Below, piece by piece: positions 45,524 to 55,643 of a stretch of DNA of 64,000 bases. Numbering within the stretch: the first letter of the stretch is position 1; every line of letters begins with the position of its first letter. This stretch comes from Eubacteriales bacterium (GTDB lineage: Bacteria; Bacillota; Clostridia; Acetivibrionales; JANLFN01), in the NCBI GenBank assembly GCA_024655885.1, contig JANLFN010000012.1, forward strand, positions 39,886 to 103,885, written 5' to 3'. The translations under genes were made by a program, and so were the position numbers. The notes beneath the pieces were generated by a model, which saw only the letters and a program-made list of their open reading frames with translations, had not been told where the DNA came from and made no database searches.

Positions 45524-45539
45524 TGTTTCACGTGAAACA
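45524..45539. promoter_or_regulatory. parS: parS centromere site (perfect consensus)
   Basis: TGTTTCACGTGAAACA is an exact 16-bp parS palindrome, in the gap between parA and the GDT1-like gene, about 7 kb from the origin. ParB should nucleate here. Confidence 0.95.
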
Positions 45540-45611
45540 AATGAATATTTAATTTCCCTGTGAATATAATTAAATATTACCGTTAACAATTTCTTCAGGA
45601 GATTTGATTGC

Positions 45612-45881
45612 ATGTGGAAATCCATTATTACCGCATTTTTTCTTATATTTCTGGCTGAGCTGGGTGATAAAACCCAACTTTCAACAATGATCCTGGCTTC
45701 TAAATCAAATTCCATCTGGCCTGTTTTTATCGGCTCCGCCTGTGCCCTTGTGCTGTCTTCATTGCTGGGAGTCCTCGCAGGCTCGGTCATAAACCGGTTT
45801 GTTCCACAAATCTATCTTCAGCTTTGCTCGGGCATTTCTTTTATAATCATAGGCATTCTGCTGCTTTTAGGAAAAATATAA
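45612..45881 (+). CDS. Single-repeat GDT1/TMEM165 (UPF0016) membrane protein
   Basis: An 89-residue protein with about three transmembrane helices and the family signature E-L-G-D-K-T (AELGDKTQLST). UPF0016 proteins export Mn2+ or Ca2+; most have two inverted copies of this domain, about 190 residues, while this one has only one and would need to dimerise. AGGAGATTTGATTGC precedes the ATG. It is the only rightward gene between serS and the origin, inserted between gyrB and parA, next to parS and the proposed inversion breakpoint. Confidence 0.88.
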   Translation: MWKSIITAFFLIFLAELGDKTQLSTMILASKSNSIWPVFIGSACALVLSSLLGVLAGSVINRFVPQIYLQLCSGISFIIIGILLLLGKI

Positions 45882-45893
45882 TTTAAAAATATT

Positions 45894-45917
45894 AAAAGCC
45901 GGTTTTCCCGGCCTTTT
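45894..45917. terminator. Bidirectional terminator between GDT1-like gene and gyrB
   Basis: AAAAGCCGG and CCGGCCTTTT (one bulged C) with a TTTTC loop, between convergent genes. Confidence 0.7.
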
Positions 45918-47906
<1,989 letters not shown>

Positions 47907-47958
47907 CTATATAATATTGATTTTATTATATAGAGAGTCATTATCCAACCTTCTGCTT

Positions 47959-48228
47959 TTATATGTTGGATATATCCTCCAAAAAACCGAACCGCTTCTG
48001 CAGTGTTATTGAAGATATGGGTGATAAAAATATTTTGCTCTTTTTGTCCGTTTCGGTAATAATAAAAGATTTGGGCAAATCATCCGATATGCTTTCTATA
48101 AAGCCCTCTTCTTCCGCAATAGTTAAAAATTCTTTTGTATCCTTTGATATTGTAGTGGACTCTATATCGAATATGGCAATCACATTTTTTATAGGTATTA
48201 CAATATCTCCGCCGATATGCAAGAACAT
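47959..48228 (-). CDS. remB: RemB (DUF370) regulatory protein
   Basis: An 89-residue protein with MFLHIGGDIVIPIKNVIAIFD at the start and FITETDKKSKIFLSPISSITLQKR, the DUF370 core of RemA/RemB. These DNA-associated proteins influence extracellular matrix genes in Bacillus, where remB (yaaB) also lies between recF and gyrB. The ATG at 48228 follows AAGGAGGAG. The 183-bp gap to recF holds no gene. Confidence 0.9.
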   Translation of the reverse strand: MFLHIGGDIVIPIKNVIAIFDIESTTISKDTKEFLTIAEEEGFIESISDDLPKSFIITETDKKSKIFLSPISSITLQKRFGFLEDISNI

Positions 48229-48411
48229 CAATTCTCCTCCTTATGGCTTTTGCAAATTTGCAGCTGCCGCAAATACTGAAACCGGTAACAATTTACCGCT
48301 CAGGAAGCGCGCCTCCAAAGTTTTAAAAAGCCTAAAACCCGTGGTGTTAAAAACACCGCCTATTGTTTATTTTATCGTATTTGTTTTTATAGTGCAAATA
48401 TTTAACCTTTC

Positions 48412-49524
48412 TTATTCTTTAAGAACACAGCCCGACACAACATGATAAAAGCTTAACTCCTTTCCGGATTTTTTGCTGAAAAAATCTTTATCCGTACAGG
48501 TAATGAAGGTCTGCACACTTTTCAAGTTGTTGATCAGATATTCCTGCCTATTCTGGTCCAATTCGGACATAACATCATCCAGCAGCAGCACGGGGGCTTC
48601 TCCCGTATCTTCCTTCATAATCTCAATCTCCGCCAGTTTAACCGATAAAACGGCCGTCCTCTGCTGTCCCTGGGAACCAAACATTTTTAAGCTCAAACCG
48701 TCCAGGCATATATCATAGTCATCTCTTTGAGGACCATACAGGGTTGTACATTTTTCCATCTCTTTTTTTACGGATATCTCCATCAGTTTTATGAAAGACT
48801 CTTCAACATTTTGAACATCATTTAAACTGTCCGCTTTTATCGAAGGACTGTACTTTATCGTCAGCTTTTCTTCCCCGTTTGTCAGTTTCCGGTGGCTTTT
48901 TTCCGAATATTCGCTCAACTTTTCAATGAATTCATTTCTCACTTTGACTATTCTGGCACCCACTCCTGCAAGATTTCTATTCCAGACATCCAGGGTATCC
49001 ACCAGCCTTCTGTTGTTCTGCATGCTCTTTAACAGTGTATTTCTCTGCACAAGCACTTTATTGTACTGCTGCAAGTCAAAAAAATAGGAGGGCCTCAACT
49101 GGGATATGGTAATATCGATGAACCTTCTCCTTTCCGAAGGGCCCTGCTTTATAATCATCAGGTCCTCAGGGGAAAACATGACCGTGTTTAAGTTTCCCAT
49201 CAGGCTGCCGATTTTAGGCTCTTGCACCCCGTTGATCCGCACTCTCTTTTTTTCTTCCTGCTTGTAGGACACTTCAATTTCCTTTTTGCCGCTTTCCTTT
49301 TCTACATCCAATCTTATATAATACGAATCCTCACCCATTTTGATCAGTTCCATATCCCTTGACGTCCTGTGAGACCTTCCTGACGCACATATAAAAATGG
49401 ATTCCAGGATATTTGTTTTTCCCTGGGCGTTATCTCCATACAGGATATTGAAATTTTTTGAGAATTCCATATCCAGCATTCCATAATTTCTGAAGTTAAT
49501 CAGCTTGATATAGTCTATATGCAA
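48412..49524 (-). CDS. recF: DNA replication and repair protein RecF
   Basis: A 370-residue SMC-like ATPase loading RecA at gaps. Motifs: INFRNY, Walker A YGDNAQGKTNILE, the signature GSQGQQRT, and Walker B VLLLDDVMSELD. The start is TTG (residues LHIDYIKLINFRNY) at 49524, 7 nt after GGGGG. It begins 17 bp after the S4-domain gene, as in the standard dnaA-dnaN-yaaA-recF cluster. Confidence 0.96.
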   Translation of the reverse strand: MHIDYIKLINFRNYGMLDMEFSKNFNILYGDNAQGKTNILESIFICASGRSHRTSRDMELIKMGEDSYYIRLDVEKESGKKEIEVSYKQEEKKRVRINGVQEPKIGSLMGNLNTVMFSPEDLMIIKQGPSERRRFIDITISQLRPSYFFDLQQYNKVLVQRNTLLKSMQNNRRLVDTLDVWNRNLAGVGARIVKVRNEFIEKLSEYSEKSHRKLTNGEEKLTIKYSPSIKADSLNDVQNVEESFIKLMEISVKKEMEKCTTLYGPQRDDYDICLDGLSLKMFGSQGQQRTAVLSVKLAEIEIMKEDTGEAPVLLLDDVMSELDQNRQEYLINNLKSVQTFITCTDKDFFSKKSGKELSFYHVVSGCVLKE

Positions 49525-49541
49525 CTTGTTACCCCCATAAA

Positions 49542-49754
49542 TCAGGTAATTTCGAACATTTTATTTCCAAGCTCAATCTTGTCTCCCACCCTCAATTTTT
49601 TTCCTCTTTGCATCACCGTTTCCCCATTAACCTTTACAATCCCCCTGCCGATGGTTTCCTTTGCTCCAACTCCGCTCCCGGCCATTCCTGTCCACTTTAA
49701 AAACTGGTCAAGCTTTATATATTCGGTTTTTATTTTCACCTTTTCCATATCCAC
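49542..49754 (-). CDS. yaaA: S4-domain RNA-binding protein YaaA
   Basis: A 70-residue single S4 domain: IKLDQFLKWTGMAGSGVGAK..., KVNGETVMQRGKKLRVGDKI. It matches the small S4 protein always found between dnaN and recF in Firmicutes, related to the ribosome-associated RlbA/YaaA. Start GTG at 49754 has GAGGGAG 5 nt upstream; the ATG two codons later is also possible. Confidence 0.92.
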   Translation of the reverse strand: MDMEKVKIKTEYIKLDQFLKWTGMAGSGVGAKETIGRGIVKVNGETVMQRGKKLRVGDKIELGNKMFEIT

Positions 49755-49773
49755 GGCGTCTCCCTCAATGCAA

Positions 49774-49803
49774 GTAAAAGGACAGCCTCTACTGTCCTTT
49801 ACC
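49774..49803 (-). terminator. Hairpin between dnaN and yaaA (attenuator candidate)
   Basis: AAAGGACAG and CTGTCCTTT (49777-49785, 49792-49800) form a perfect 9-bp stem. Read leftward it is followed by TTAC, a weak T-tract, and GGACAG recurs upstream. It may partly terminate after dnaN. Confidence 0.45.
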
Positions 49804-49859
49804 TTTCTCTGTCCTTTTTTAATATTATTTTCTCTTTTATTCTTTTTTTATTTATTTTC

Positions 49860-50963
49860 TCAGTCATTTTTTATCCTTACAGGCAGAATCATATAGGCAA
49901 AGGCATCCTTCTCCACAGGCCTTAAGGTACAGGGTCCTATGCTGGATGTAAAAAATATTTCAATGGTCTCATCCTCGATGACTCTTAAAGCTTCTATAAA
50001 ATACCTGGGATTAAATCCGATGTCCATTTTTTTCCCGTCCATTTCTATTCTAAGCTCTTCTCTTACATTGCCGATATCCGTATTGGACGTTACCACCAGC
50101 TTGTCGTCGGAAATACTGATTTTTATGGGATACTTCTTTTCCTCCACCGTGATGAGGGACGCCCTCTCAATGCTTGACAGCATTTCTCTGGTATTCACCC
50201 TCACTTTTGTTTCGTATTCCTTGGGTATTATGCTCCTGTAATTCAAGTACTCTCCTTCTAAAAGCCTTGATACAACCCTGCACCTTCCCATATCAAACAT
50301 GATCTGATTGTTTGAGCTGTATATGGATAAGCTGGTATCCAAAGGCTGCAGTATTTTCAGCACCTCATTCAAAGTTTTTCCCGGTATGACGACACTGAAT
50401 TCAATATCTTTACTCTCTGTTTCATACTGCCTCAAGGCAAGCCTGAACCCATCAATGGAGACAAAAGTGAGTTTTCCCTCCCTGCACTCCACGAGGCTTC
50501 CGGTCAAAATGGGCCTGTTCTCGTCAATACTCACGGCAAACAGGGTTTGTCTTATCATATCTCTTACAATTCTCTGGCTTATGCTGAATGTATTTTCTTT
50601 CGCAATGGAAGGCACTTCCGGATATCCCTCGGAAGACAGTCCTTTTATCTCAAAGTGGGAATTTTCACACTCAATGACCACCACGTGGTTGTCCTTTACT
50701 TCGATTAAAACTTCCGCTTCGGGCAGCCTTCTTACAATGTCCCCGAACATTTTTGAGTTAATTACGATGGATCCGGTTTCTTTGATATCCGCTTCCACAA
50801 AACATTCTATGCCGATTTCAAGGTCATTGCCCGTAAGTTTGAGCTCTCCGTCCGCCTCTATTAAAATACCTTCCAGAATCGGGAGGGCGGACTTGCTTGA
50901 AACCGCCTTCTGCACTATATTGATTCCTTCCATCAGGTTTTCTTTTGAACATATCACTCTCAT
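49860..50963 (-). CDS. dnaN: DNA polymerase III beta subunit (sliding clamp)
   Basis: A 367-residue clamp with three structural repeats. MRVICSKENLMEGINIVQKAVSSKSALPILEGI is typical of the N terminus, and the C-terminal YMILPVRI ends in the expected motif. AGGAGG lies before the ATG. It follows dnaA after a 250-bp gap that carries DnaA boxes. Confidence 0.97.
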   Translation of the reverse strand: MRVICSKENLMEGINIVQKAVSSKSALPILEGILIEADGELKLTGNDLEIGIECFVEADIKETGSIVINSKMFGDIVRRLPEAEVLIEVKDNHVVVIECENSHFEIKGLSSEGYPEVPSIAKENTFSISQRIVRDMIRQTLFAVSIDENRPILTGSLVECREGKLTFVSIDGFRLALRQYETESKDIEFSVVIPGKTLNEVLKILQPLDTSLSIYSSNNQIMFDMGRCRVVSRLLEGEYLNYRSIIPKEYETKVRVNTREMLSSIERASLITVEEKKYPIKISISDDKLVVTSNTDIGNVREELRIEMDGKKMDIGFNPRYFIEALRVIEDETIEIFFTSSIGPCTLRPVEKDAFAYMILPVRIKND

Positions 50964-51037
50964 TTGAAGGTTCCTCCTGGTCTATATTTGTACCATAAAT
51001 TTAATTTAGTAATAATAGTAATAAGTGCTGTTGGCTA

Positions 51038-51158
51038 TGTGGATAAGTCCGTTCCGCAATTGAAATACAGCCTTTCGCGGCTGTTGGTAAGCTGTTGATA
51101 TGATACTCCGGTAATCAACATGCTGTAAGTTAGTGAAAACTTGTCTCAATTATCCACA
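51038..51158. promoter_or_regulatory. DnaA boxes in the dnaA-dnaN gap
   Basis: Two perfect DnaA boxes: TGTGGATAA (51038-51046) and TTATCCACA (51150-51158), in opposite orientation. Together with boxes upstream of dnaA they suggest a bipartite origin as in Bacillus. The dnaN promoter is probably also here. Confidence 0.8.
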
Positions 51159-51213
51159 ATAAAAATTCCCCATATTCACATATACTGTGAATATTCTTTT
51201 CTGCGGCCTGCAA

Positions 51214-52548
51214 CTATTTTCCCAGAATGTTTCTCTTCAGCTCGTCGATGGTTCTTCGCGTCTCCGCATTATTTTCTATATCGTTCATGATTTTATCGAA
51301 GGCATGGATAACCGTTGTATGGTCTCTCCCTCCGAACTCGTCGCCTATTTTGGGAAGGGACATGTCTGTCAGTTCCCTGCACAGGTACATGGCAATCTGC
51401 CGTGGATAGGAGATGTCCCGGTTTCTTTTTTTGGACTTGAATTCCTCCGGCTTCAGGTCAAAGTACCTTGCCACCGCCTCCTGGATCAAGTTGGAATTAA
51501 TGACTCTTGAATTGTTTGTGGACAGTATGTCCTTGAGGGCCTCGGTGGCCAGCTCGACGGATATATTGTTTTGGGTCAGGGACGAATAGGCGATGACCCT
51601 GTTTAGTGCACCTTCAAGCTCCCGTATATTGGATGCAATCTTGTCCGCTATGAATATCATGACATCGTTGGGTACTTCCAGGTTCTCCAGCTGAGCCTTT
51701 TTCCTTAATATGGCAATCCTCGTTTCCAGGTCAGGAGGCTGTATATCCGCTATCAATCCCCACTCGAACCTTGAGCGGAGCCTGTCCTCCAGGGTGGTAA
51801 TTTCCTTGGGGGGCTTGTCGCTTGACAGGATTATCTGCTTGTTAGCCTCATACAGGGCATTGAAGGTGTGAAAGAATTCTTCCTGGGTCCGCTCCTTTCC
51901 CCCGATAAATTGTATGTCGTCGATTAGAAGCACGTCAATGCTCCTGTATTTATACCTGAATTCTTCATTCTTGTCGTCTTTAATGGCGTTAATCAGTTCA
52001 TTAGTAAATTTTTCCGAGGATACGTACAGTACCCTGAGGGAAGGGTTCTGGGACAATATAAAATGTCCGATGGCGTGCATCAGATGGGTTTTACCCAGAC
52101 CCACACCCCCGTATAAAAAAAGGGGATTGTAGGATTTGGCCGGGGATTCCGCAACGGCAAGTGCGGCCGCATGGGCGAAGCGGTTGCTGTTGCCTATAAC
52201 GAAAGTGTCAAAGGTGTATTTGGGATTCAGGATGGATACGTACTGTTCCTCGTTTCCGTTTTGCTCAGCTTGGGAGGAAGGTGATTTCATATTGTCCTGG
52301 CCGGGTATGACGAAGCTTATCTCATACTCTTTTGAAGTAACCTGTTTTACGGCATTTTTTATTAAAGTAGAGTATCTTGACTCCAGTATCCCCTTGTTGA
52401 ATTCCGCAGGCACACCCAGGTATACTGTATTTGTGTTGTAAGAAATTGGTTCTATTGTTTTAATCCATGTATTAAAGCTGATTTCCGTCAATTCATTTTT
52501 CAATAAATCCAACGTTCTTGTCCACAAATCGGATATTTGTATACTCAT
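51214..52548 (-). CDS. dnaA: Chromosomal replication initiator DnaA
   Basis: A 444-residue initiator. Domain I lies at about residues 1-85; the AAA+ domain has Walker [11 protein letters not shown] and Walker [13 protein letters not shown], and domain IV ends with the DnaA-box-binding [16 protein letters not shown] precedes the ATG. A DnaA-box-like TTGTCCACA lies within its first codons (52518-52526), and further boxes lie upstream, consistent with autoregulation. Confidence 0.98.
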   Translation of the reverse strand: MSIQISDLWTRTLDLLKNELTEISFNTWIKTIEPISYNTNTVYLGVPAEFNKGILESRYSTLIKNAVKQVTSKEYEISFVIPGQDNMKSPSSQAEQNGNEEQYVSILNPKYTFDTFVIGNSNRFAHAAALAVAESPAKSYNPLFLYGGVGLGKTHLMHAIGHFILSQNPSLRVLYVSSEKFTNELINAIKDDKNEEFRYKYRSIDVLLIDDIQFIGGKERTQEEFFHTFNALYEANKQIILSSDKPPKEITTLEDRLRSRFEWGLIADIQPPDLETRIAILRKKAQLENLEVPNDVMIFIADKIASNIRELEGALNRVIAYSSLTQNNISVELATEALKDILSTNNSRVINSNLIQEAVARYFDLKPEEFKSKKRNRDISYPRQIAMYLCRELTDMSLPKIGDEFGGRDHTTVIHAFDKIMNDIENNAETRRTIDELKRNILGK

Positions 52549-52940
52549 ATATTACCTCCAAGCAGCTGTGAATTAATTGTAGGTTCCGTGTTATATATTT
52601 CATTGTTGACAAATTTAGATAAAATTAAGCACAAATAAGATGATATTTGCATAAAAAATCCTTATAATGTAAATAATACTTTATTAAAAGGGATGAATTC
52701 TAGTGCAAATAGTTTTATAAAAAAGCCATGGCTGCCCTGTATAGCTGTTAATAATTTGTGTATAATTTACCCATTAAATTACATATTATGTAAAATTTAT
52801 ATTGGTTATCAACAGGTATAATTAATATATCAGACTTTTACTTAATATTCAATATGATATAGCAAAGTTATCCACAAAATTTGATTCATAAAATTATAGT
52901 TATACACATTAAAATTATAGTTATGCACATAAAGAGTTTC
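52549..52940. other. oriC: Chromosomal replication origin (oriC), dnaA-rpmH intergenic part
   Basis: This AT-rich, gene-free stretch lies between divergent dnaA and rpmH. It contains a perfect DnaA box TTATCCACA (52868-52876), near-consensus TTATACACA (52900-52908), TTATGCACA (52921-52929) and TTATCAACA (52806-52814), and long A/T runs suitable for unwinding. The dnaA promoter should also lie here. Origin assignment rests on gene context plus box clustering. Confidence 0.88.
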
Positions 52941-52970
52941 TTGACACCTGCTGTCGTTATAATATATAAT
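52941..52970 (+). promoter_or_regulatory. rpmH promoter
   Basis: Perfect TTGACA (52941-52946), 18-bp spacer, perfect TATAAT (52965-52970), giving a leader of about 110 nt before rpmH. Confidence 0.8.
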
Positions 52971-53085
52971 TGTTTCGATGTTTTAAAAATTGTAAATGGA
53001 CGGTTGAACTCCGTTTAAGCGAAGGAATGTTATATAGAATACATGGTGCATGTATTCACGGAAAGAAGAACTGGGGGTGATATAC

Positions 53086-53220
53086 GTGTTAAGGACCTAT
53101 CAGCCGAAGAACAGGCAGAGGAAAAAGGAACATGGTTTCAGGAAGAGAATGAGGACTGCAAACGGGAGAAAAGTTTTAAGAAGACGCAGATTAAAAGGCA
53201 GAAAAGTGCTTTCAGCATAA
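53086..53220 (+). CDS. rpmH: 50S ribosomal protein L34
   Basis: A 44-residue, highly basic protein: [20 protein letters not shown] followed by [18 protein letters not shown], an unmistakable L34. The start is GTG at 53086, 5 nt after GGGGGTGA. An overlapping longer frame at 53043-53249 is a shadow. It is the first rightward gene from the origin, followed by a terminator-like hairpin and rnpA. Confidence 0.97.
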   Translation: MLRTYQPKNRQRKKEHGFRKRMRTANGRKVLRRRRLKGRKVLSA

Positions 53221-53246
53221 GACCGCACGAATGTGGTCTTTTTCTT
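53219..53246 (+). terminator. Attenuating terminator after rpmH
   Basis: AAGACC-G-CAC and GTG-GTCTT with a GAAT loop, followed by TTTCTTT. Probably reduces transcription into rnpA relative to rpmH. Confidence 0.7.
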
Positions 53247-53334
53247 TAGAATTTATTTCTAACTGTGAACACGTCTTCATTTAAGTCTTGCTTGACTGCT
53301 TATTATTTGAAATTTGGAGGTTTTGCTCCCTTGT

Positions 53335-53700
53335 ATGGTTAAGACTGTTCCTATGAAAAAAAATTATGAGTTTATGAGGGTTTATAAAAGGGGAAAATTC
53401 TTTGTAGGAAAATTTATAACCCTTTATGTTTTAAAGAATGATTCGGCTGTAAACAGGCTGGGTATTACTGTAAGTAAGAAAATCGGAAAAAGCGTTAAGA
53501 GGAACAGGATAAAACGGTTGGTCAGGGAGAATTACAGAATGTTCGAAGCATATACAGCAAGCGGTTATGACTATGTATTTGTGTCCAGGATCAGTGAAAC
53601 GGTGCCGGATTTTTTCGATATAAGAAAAGAAATGAAGTTTTTATTGAAAAAGCTGAATGTATTTGATCAGGAGAAATGGAATTGTTTAAAGGGCTGTTAG
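53335..53700 (+). CDS. rnpA: Ribonuclease P protein component
   Basis: A 121-residue basic protein that assists RNase P RNA in tRNA 5' maturation. [22 protein letters not shown] and the RNR motif [16 protein letters not shown] are typical. The start is uncertain: ATG 53335 is 14 nt from GGAGG, TTG 53323 only 2 nt from it, and a further ATG (MKKNYEF) lies at 53353. It overlaps yidD by 25 bp, the usual arrangement. Confidence 0.93.
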   Translation: MVKTVPMKKNYEFMRVYKRGKFFVGKFITLYVLKNDSAVNRLGITVSKKIGKSVKRNRIKRLVRENYRMFEAYTASGYDYVFVSRISETVPDFFDIRKEMKFLLKKLNVFDQEKWNCLKGC

Positions 53701-53894
53701 TCTTTGTTATCAGAATATACCAGAGGTTTGTTTCTCCGCTCAAAAAGCCTAGCTGCAGGTTTTATCCCACCTGCTCCCAGTATGCGGTGGAGGCCATAAA
53801 AAAGTATGGCGGCGTTAAGGGAAGCTTTTTGGCATTAAAAAGAATACTGAAATGTCATCCGTTTCACCCGGGAGGGTATGATCCGGTTAAATAA
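53676..53894 (+). CDS. yidD: Membrane protein insertion efficiency factor YidD
   Basis: A 72-residue protein with [25 protein letters not shown] and [11 protein letters not shown], the full YidD signature. It sits at the inner membrane face and assists YidC. The ATG at 53676 lies two nt after AGGAG; a TTG at 53682 would have better spacing, so the true start may be two codons later. Confidence 0.93.
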   Translation: MELFKGLLVFVIRIYQRFVSPLKKPSCRFYPTCSQYAVEAIKKYGGVKGSFLALKRILKCHPFHPGGYDPVK

Positions 53895-53914
53895 GAAAGG
53901 GTGTAGGTAAGAGG

Positions 53915-54808
53915 ATGAATTTAGATTTTATTGCGTATCCGCTGGGACAGTTTTTGAATTTTATTTACAACAATCTGGCATTTCATATATATGGCCTTGC
54001 GATTATTATATTTACTATTATTATAAGGCTAGTGCTTTTGCCGCTGACCATCAAGCAGTATCATTCGACGGCGAAAATGCAGGAAATCCAGCCCCAAATA
54101 CAGCAAATACAGAAAAGGTACAAAGGGGATCCTGAAAAATTGAACCAGGAATTGATGAAGGTGTACCAGGAAAACAAGGTGAATCCTGCAGGAGGGTGTT
54201 TGCCCCTGCTGATACAGATGCCTATCCTGATTGCCCTTTACTATGTTATATCACAGCCGTTGAAGTTTATGCTGGGAAAGAGCAATGAGGTTATCGCCCA
54301 GTTGTTCAATGCCATACCCGCCACAGCGGTGGAAAAGATTCAAGGTTTGCGTGATATCAGCATCCTCAATTACTTTACAAAGCATTCGGAGGATCTGGCG
54401 AATTTAGGGAATGTGCTGACGAAAGGTGAATTGATCAATATGAAGTTTTTAGGCTTAAACCTTGGCATGATTCCAAGCTACCGGCCTGCAGCCCTTTTCG
54501 GCCCCTTGAGCGGAGAGTACCTTGCGTTGCTGATATTGCCCATTTTGGCCTGCATTACAACTTATATCCAGTCAAAAATTGCGATGCCTGCAAGCCAGGC
54601 TTCAGAAAACAAGGGACAGGCAGACGTTAATGCTTCAATGACAAGAAGTATGACCATTATGATGCCCATCATGACCCTCATTTTTGCATTCACTTTTCCT
54701 GCCGGCCTTAGCTTGTACTGGGTAATCGGCAATATAATCCAGATTTTTTCTCAAATGTATATAAACAAGTTTGTTCTTAAAAAAACGAAGGAGGTTGTGA
54801 ATAAGTAA
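53915..54808 (+). CDS. yidC: Membrane protein insertase YidC/OxaA
   Basis: A 297-residue insertase with five expected transmembrane segments. The conserved hydrophilic-groove arginine lies in the first helix (IIFTIIIRLVLLPLTIKQ), a charged cytoplasmic hairpin follows, and NPAGGCLPLLIQMPILIALY and FPAGLSLYWVIGNI are family hallmarks. No lipoprotein signal is seen, unlike Bacillus SpoIIIJ. jag begins directly after its stop. Confidence 0.96.
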   Translation: MNLDFIAYPLGQFLNFIYNNLAFHIYGLAIIIFTIIIRLVLLPLTIKQYHSTAKMQEIQPQIQQIQKRYKGDPEKLNQELMKVYQENKVNPAGGCLPLLIQMPILIALYYVISQPLKFMLGKSNEVIAQLFNAIPATAVEKIQGLRDISILNYFTKHSEDLANLGNVLTKGELINMKFLGLNLGMIPSYRPAALFGPLSGEYLALLILPILACITTYIQSKIAMPASQASENKGQADVNASMTRSMTIMMPIMTLIFAFTFPAGLSLYWVIGNIIQIFSQMYINKFVLKKTKEVVNK

Positions 54809-55429
54809 ATGGCAAAAAGTATTGAGAAAACTGCAAAAACAGTACAGGAAGCCGTTCATGCAGCCCTTGAAGAATTAAGAACCGCTGAGGAGAACGTTGA
54901 CATAGAAGTGATTGAAGAAGGCAACAAGGGAATATTCGGGATCATCGGAAACAAAATGGCCAGAGTGAGGGTCACTCTAAAAGAGACCGGGGGAGATAAA
55001 GCCAGGATGTTTTTAGCCCAAGTGTTCGACAAGATGAAGTTGAATGCCGATATTGACGTGGAAGAGGACGAGAACTCGGTTGTACTTAAAGTAAGCGGAA
55101 AGGATATTGGGATTATCATAGGGAGAAGGGGGGAAACCCTTGATTCGCTGCAGTATCTGGCAAGTCTCATTATAAACAAAAACAGGGAGAGCTATAAGCG
55201 AGTTGTCATTGATGTGGAAAACTACAGGCAAAAAAGGGAGGATACCCTTGTCAAGCTTGCAAACAGGCTGGCGGAAAGGGTTGTGAAGTATAAAAAAAAT
55301 ATTACGCTGGAGCCCATGAACCCCTATGAGAGAAGAATTATTCATTCTTCCCTGCAGAATAACAAGTATGTGGAAACTTACAGCATAGGCGACGAACCCA
55401 ACAGAAAGGTTGTAATCCGGTTAAGGTAG
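54809..55429 (+). CDS. jag: RNA-binding protein Jag/KhpB
   Basis: A 206-residue protein with an N-terminal Jag_N domain (KSIEKTAKTVQEAVHAALEE; NKGIFGIIGNKMARVRV), a KH domain with GRRGETLDSLQYLAS, and a C-terminal R3H domain (NPYERRIIHSSLQ...GDEPNRKVVI). It binds RNA and affects cell elongation. The ATG abuts the yidC stop, so translation is likely coupled. Confidence 0.95.
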   Translation: MAKSIEKTAKTVQEAVHAALEELRTAEENVDIEVIEEGNKGIFGIIGNKMARVRVTLKETGGDKARMFLAQVFDKMKLNADIDVEEDENSVVLKVSGKDIGIIIGRRGETLDSLQYLASLIINKNRESYKRVVIDVENYRQKREDTLVKLANRLAERVVKYKKNITLEPMNPYERRIIHSSLQNNKYVETYSIGDEPNRKVVIRLR

Positions 55430-55502
55430 TTGAGAACGGAGAGTTTCCTTTTATTAAACTTTGAAAATTAGCCATACTGATTTTTATTGTGTTATCATTT
55501 TA

Positions 55503-55541
55503 AATGACTCAGGAACTGTCCGATTCAGGAGTCATTTTTTA
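55503..55541 (+). terminator. Terminator after jag
   Basis: AATGACTC and GAGTCATT form the stem, followed by TTTTTT; the 18-nt loop has partial internal pairing. Confidence 0.72.
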
Positions 55542-55643
55542 GTTTTATTCAGCTTTACTGTCATGGATAGTGCAATTGAGAGTTATAATACTATAAAAGA
55601 ATAGAATTCTCAAATTTCCACTTTGTTTTAAGAGGAGATTTAT

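Noticed and set aside
45515..45790. Open 91-codon frame antisense to the GDT1-like gene
   Set aside because: It mirrors the conserved UPF0016 gene, has no ribosome-binding site, and its translation resembles no family.
53043..53249. 68-codon frame overlapping rpmH
   Set aside because: The other frame encodes unmistakable ribosomal protein L34 with a good GTG start.
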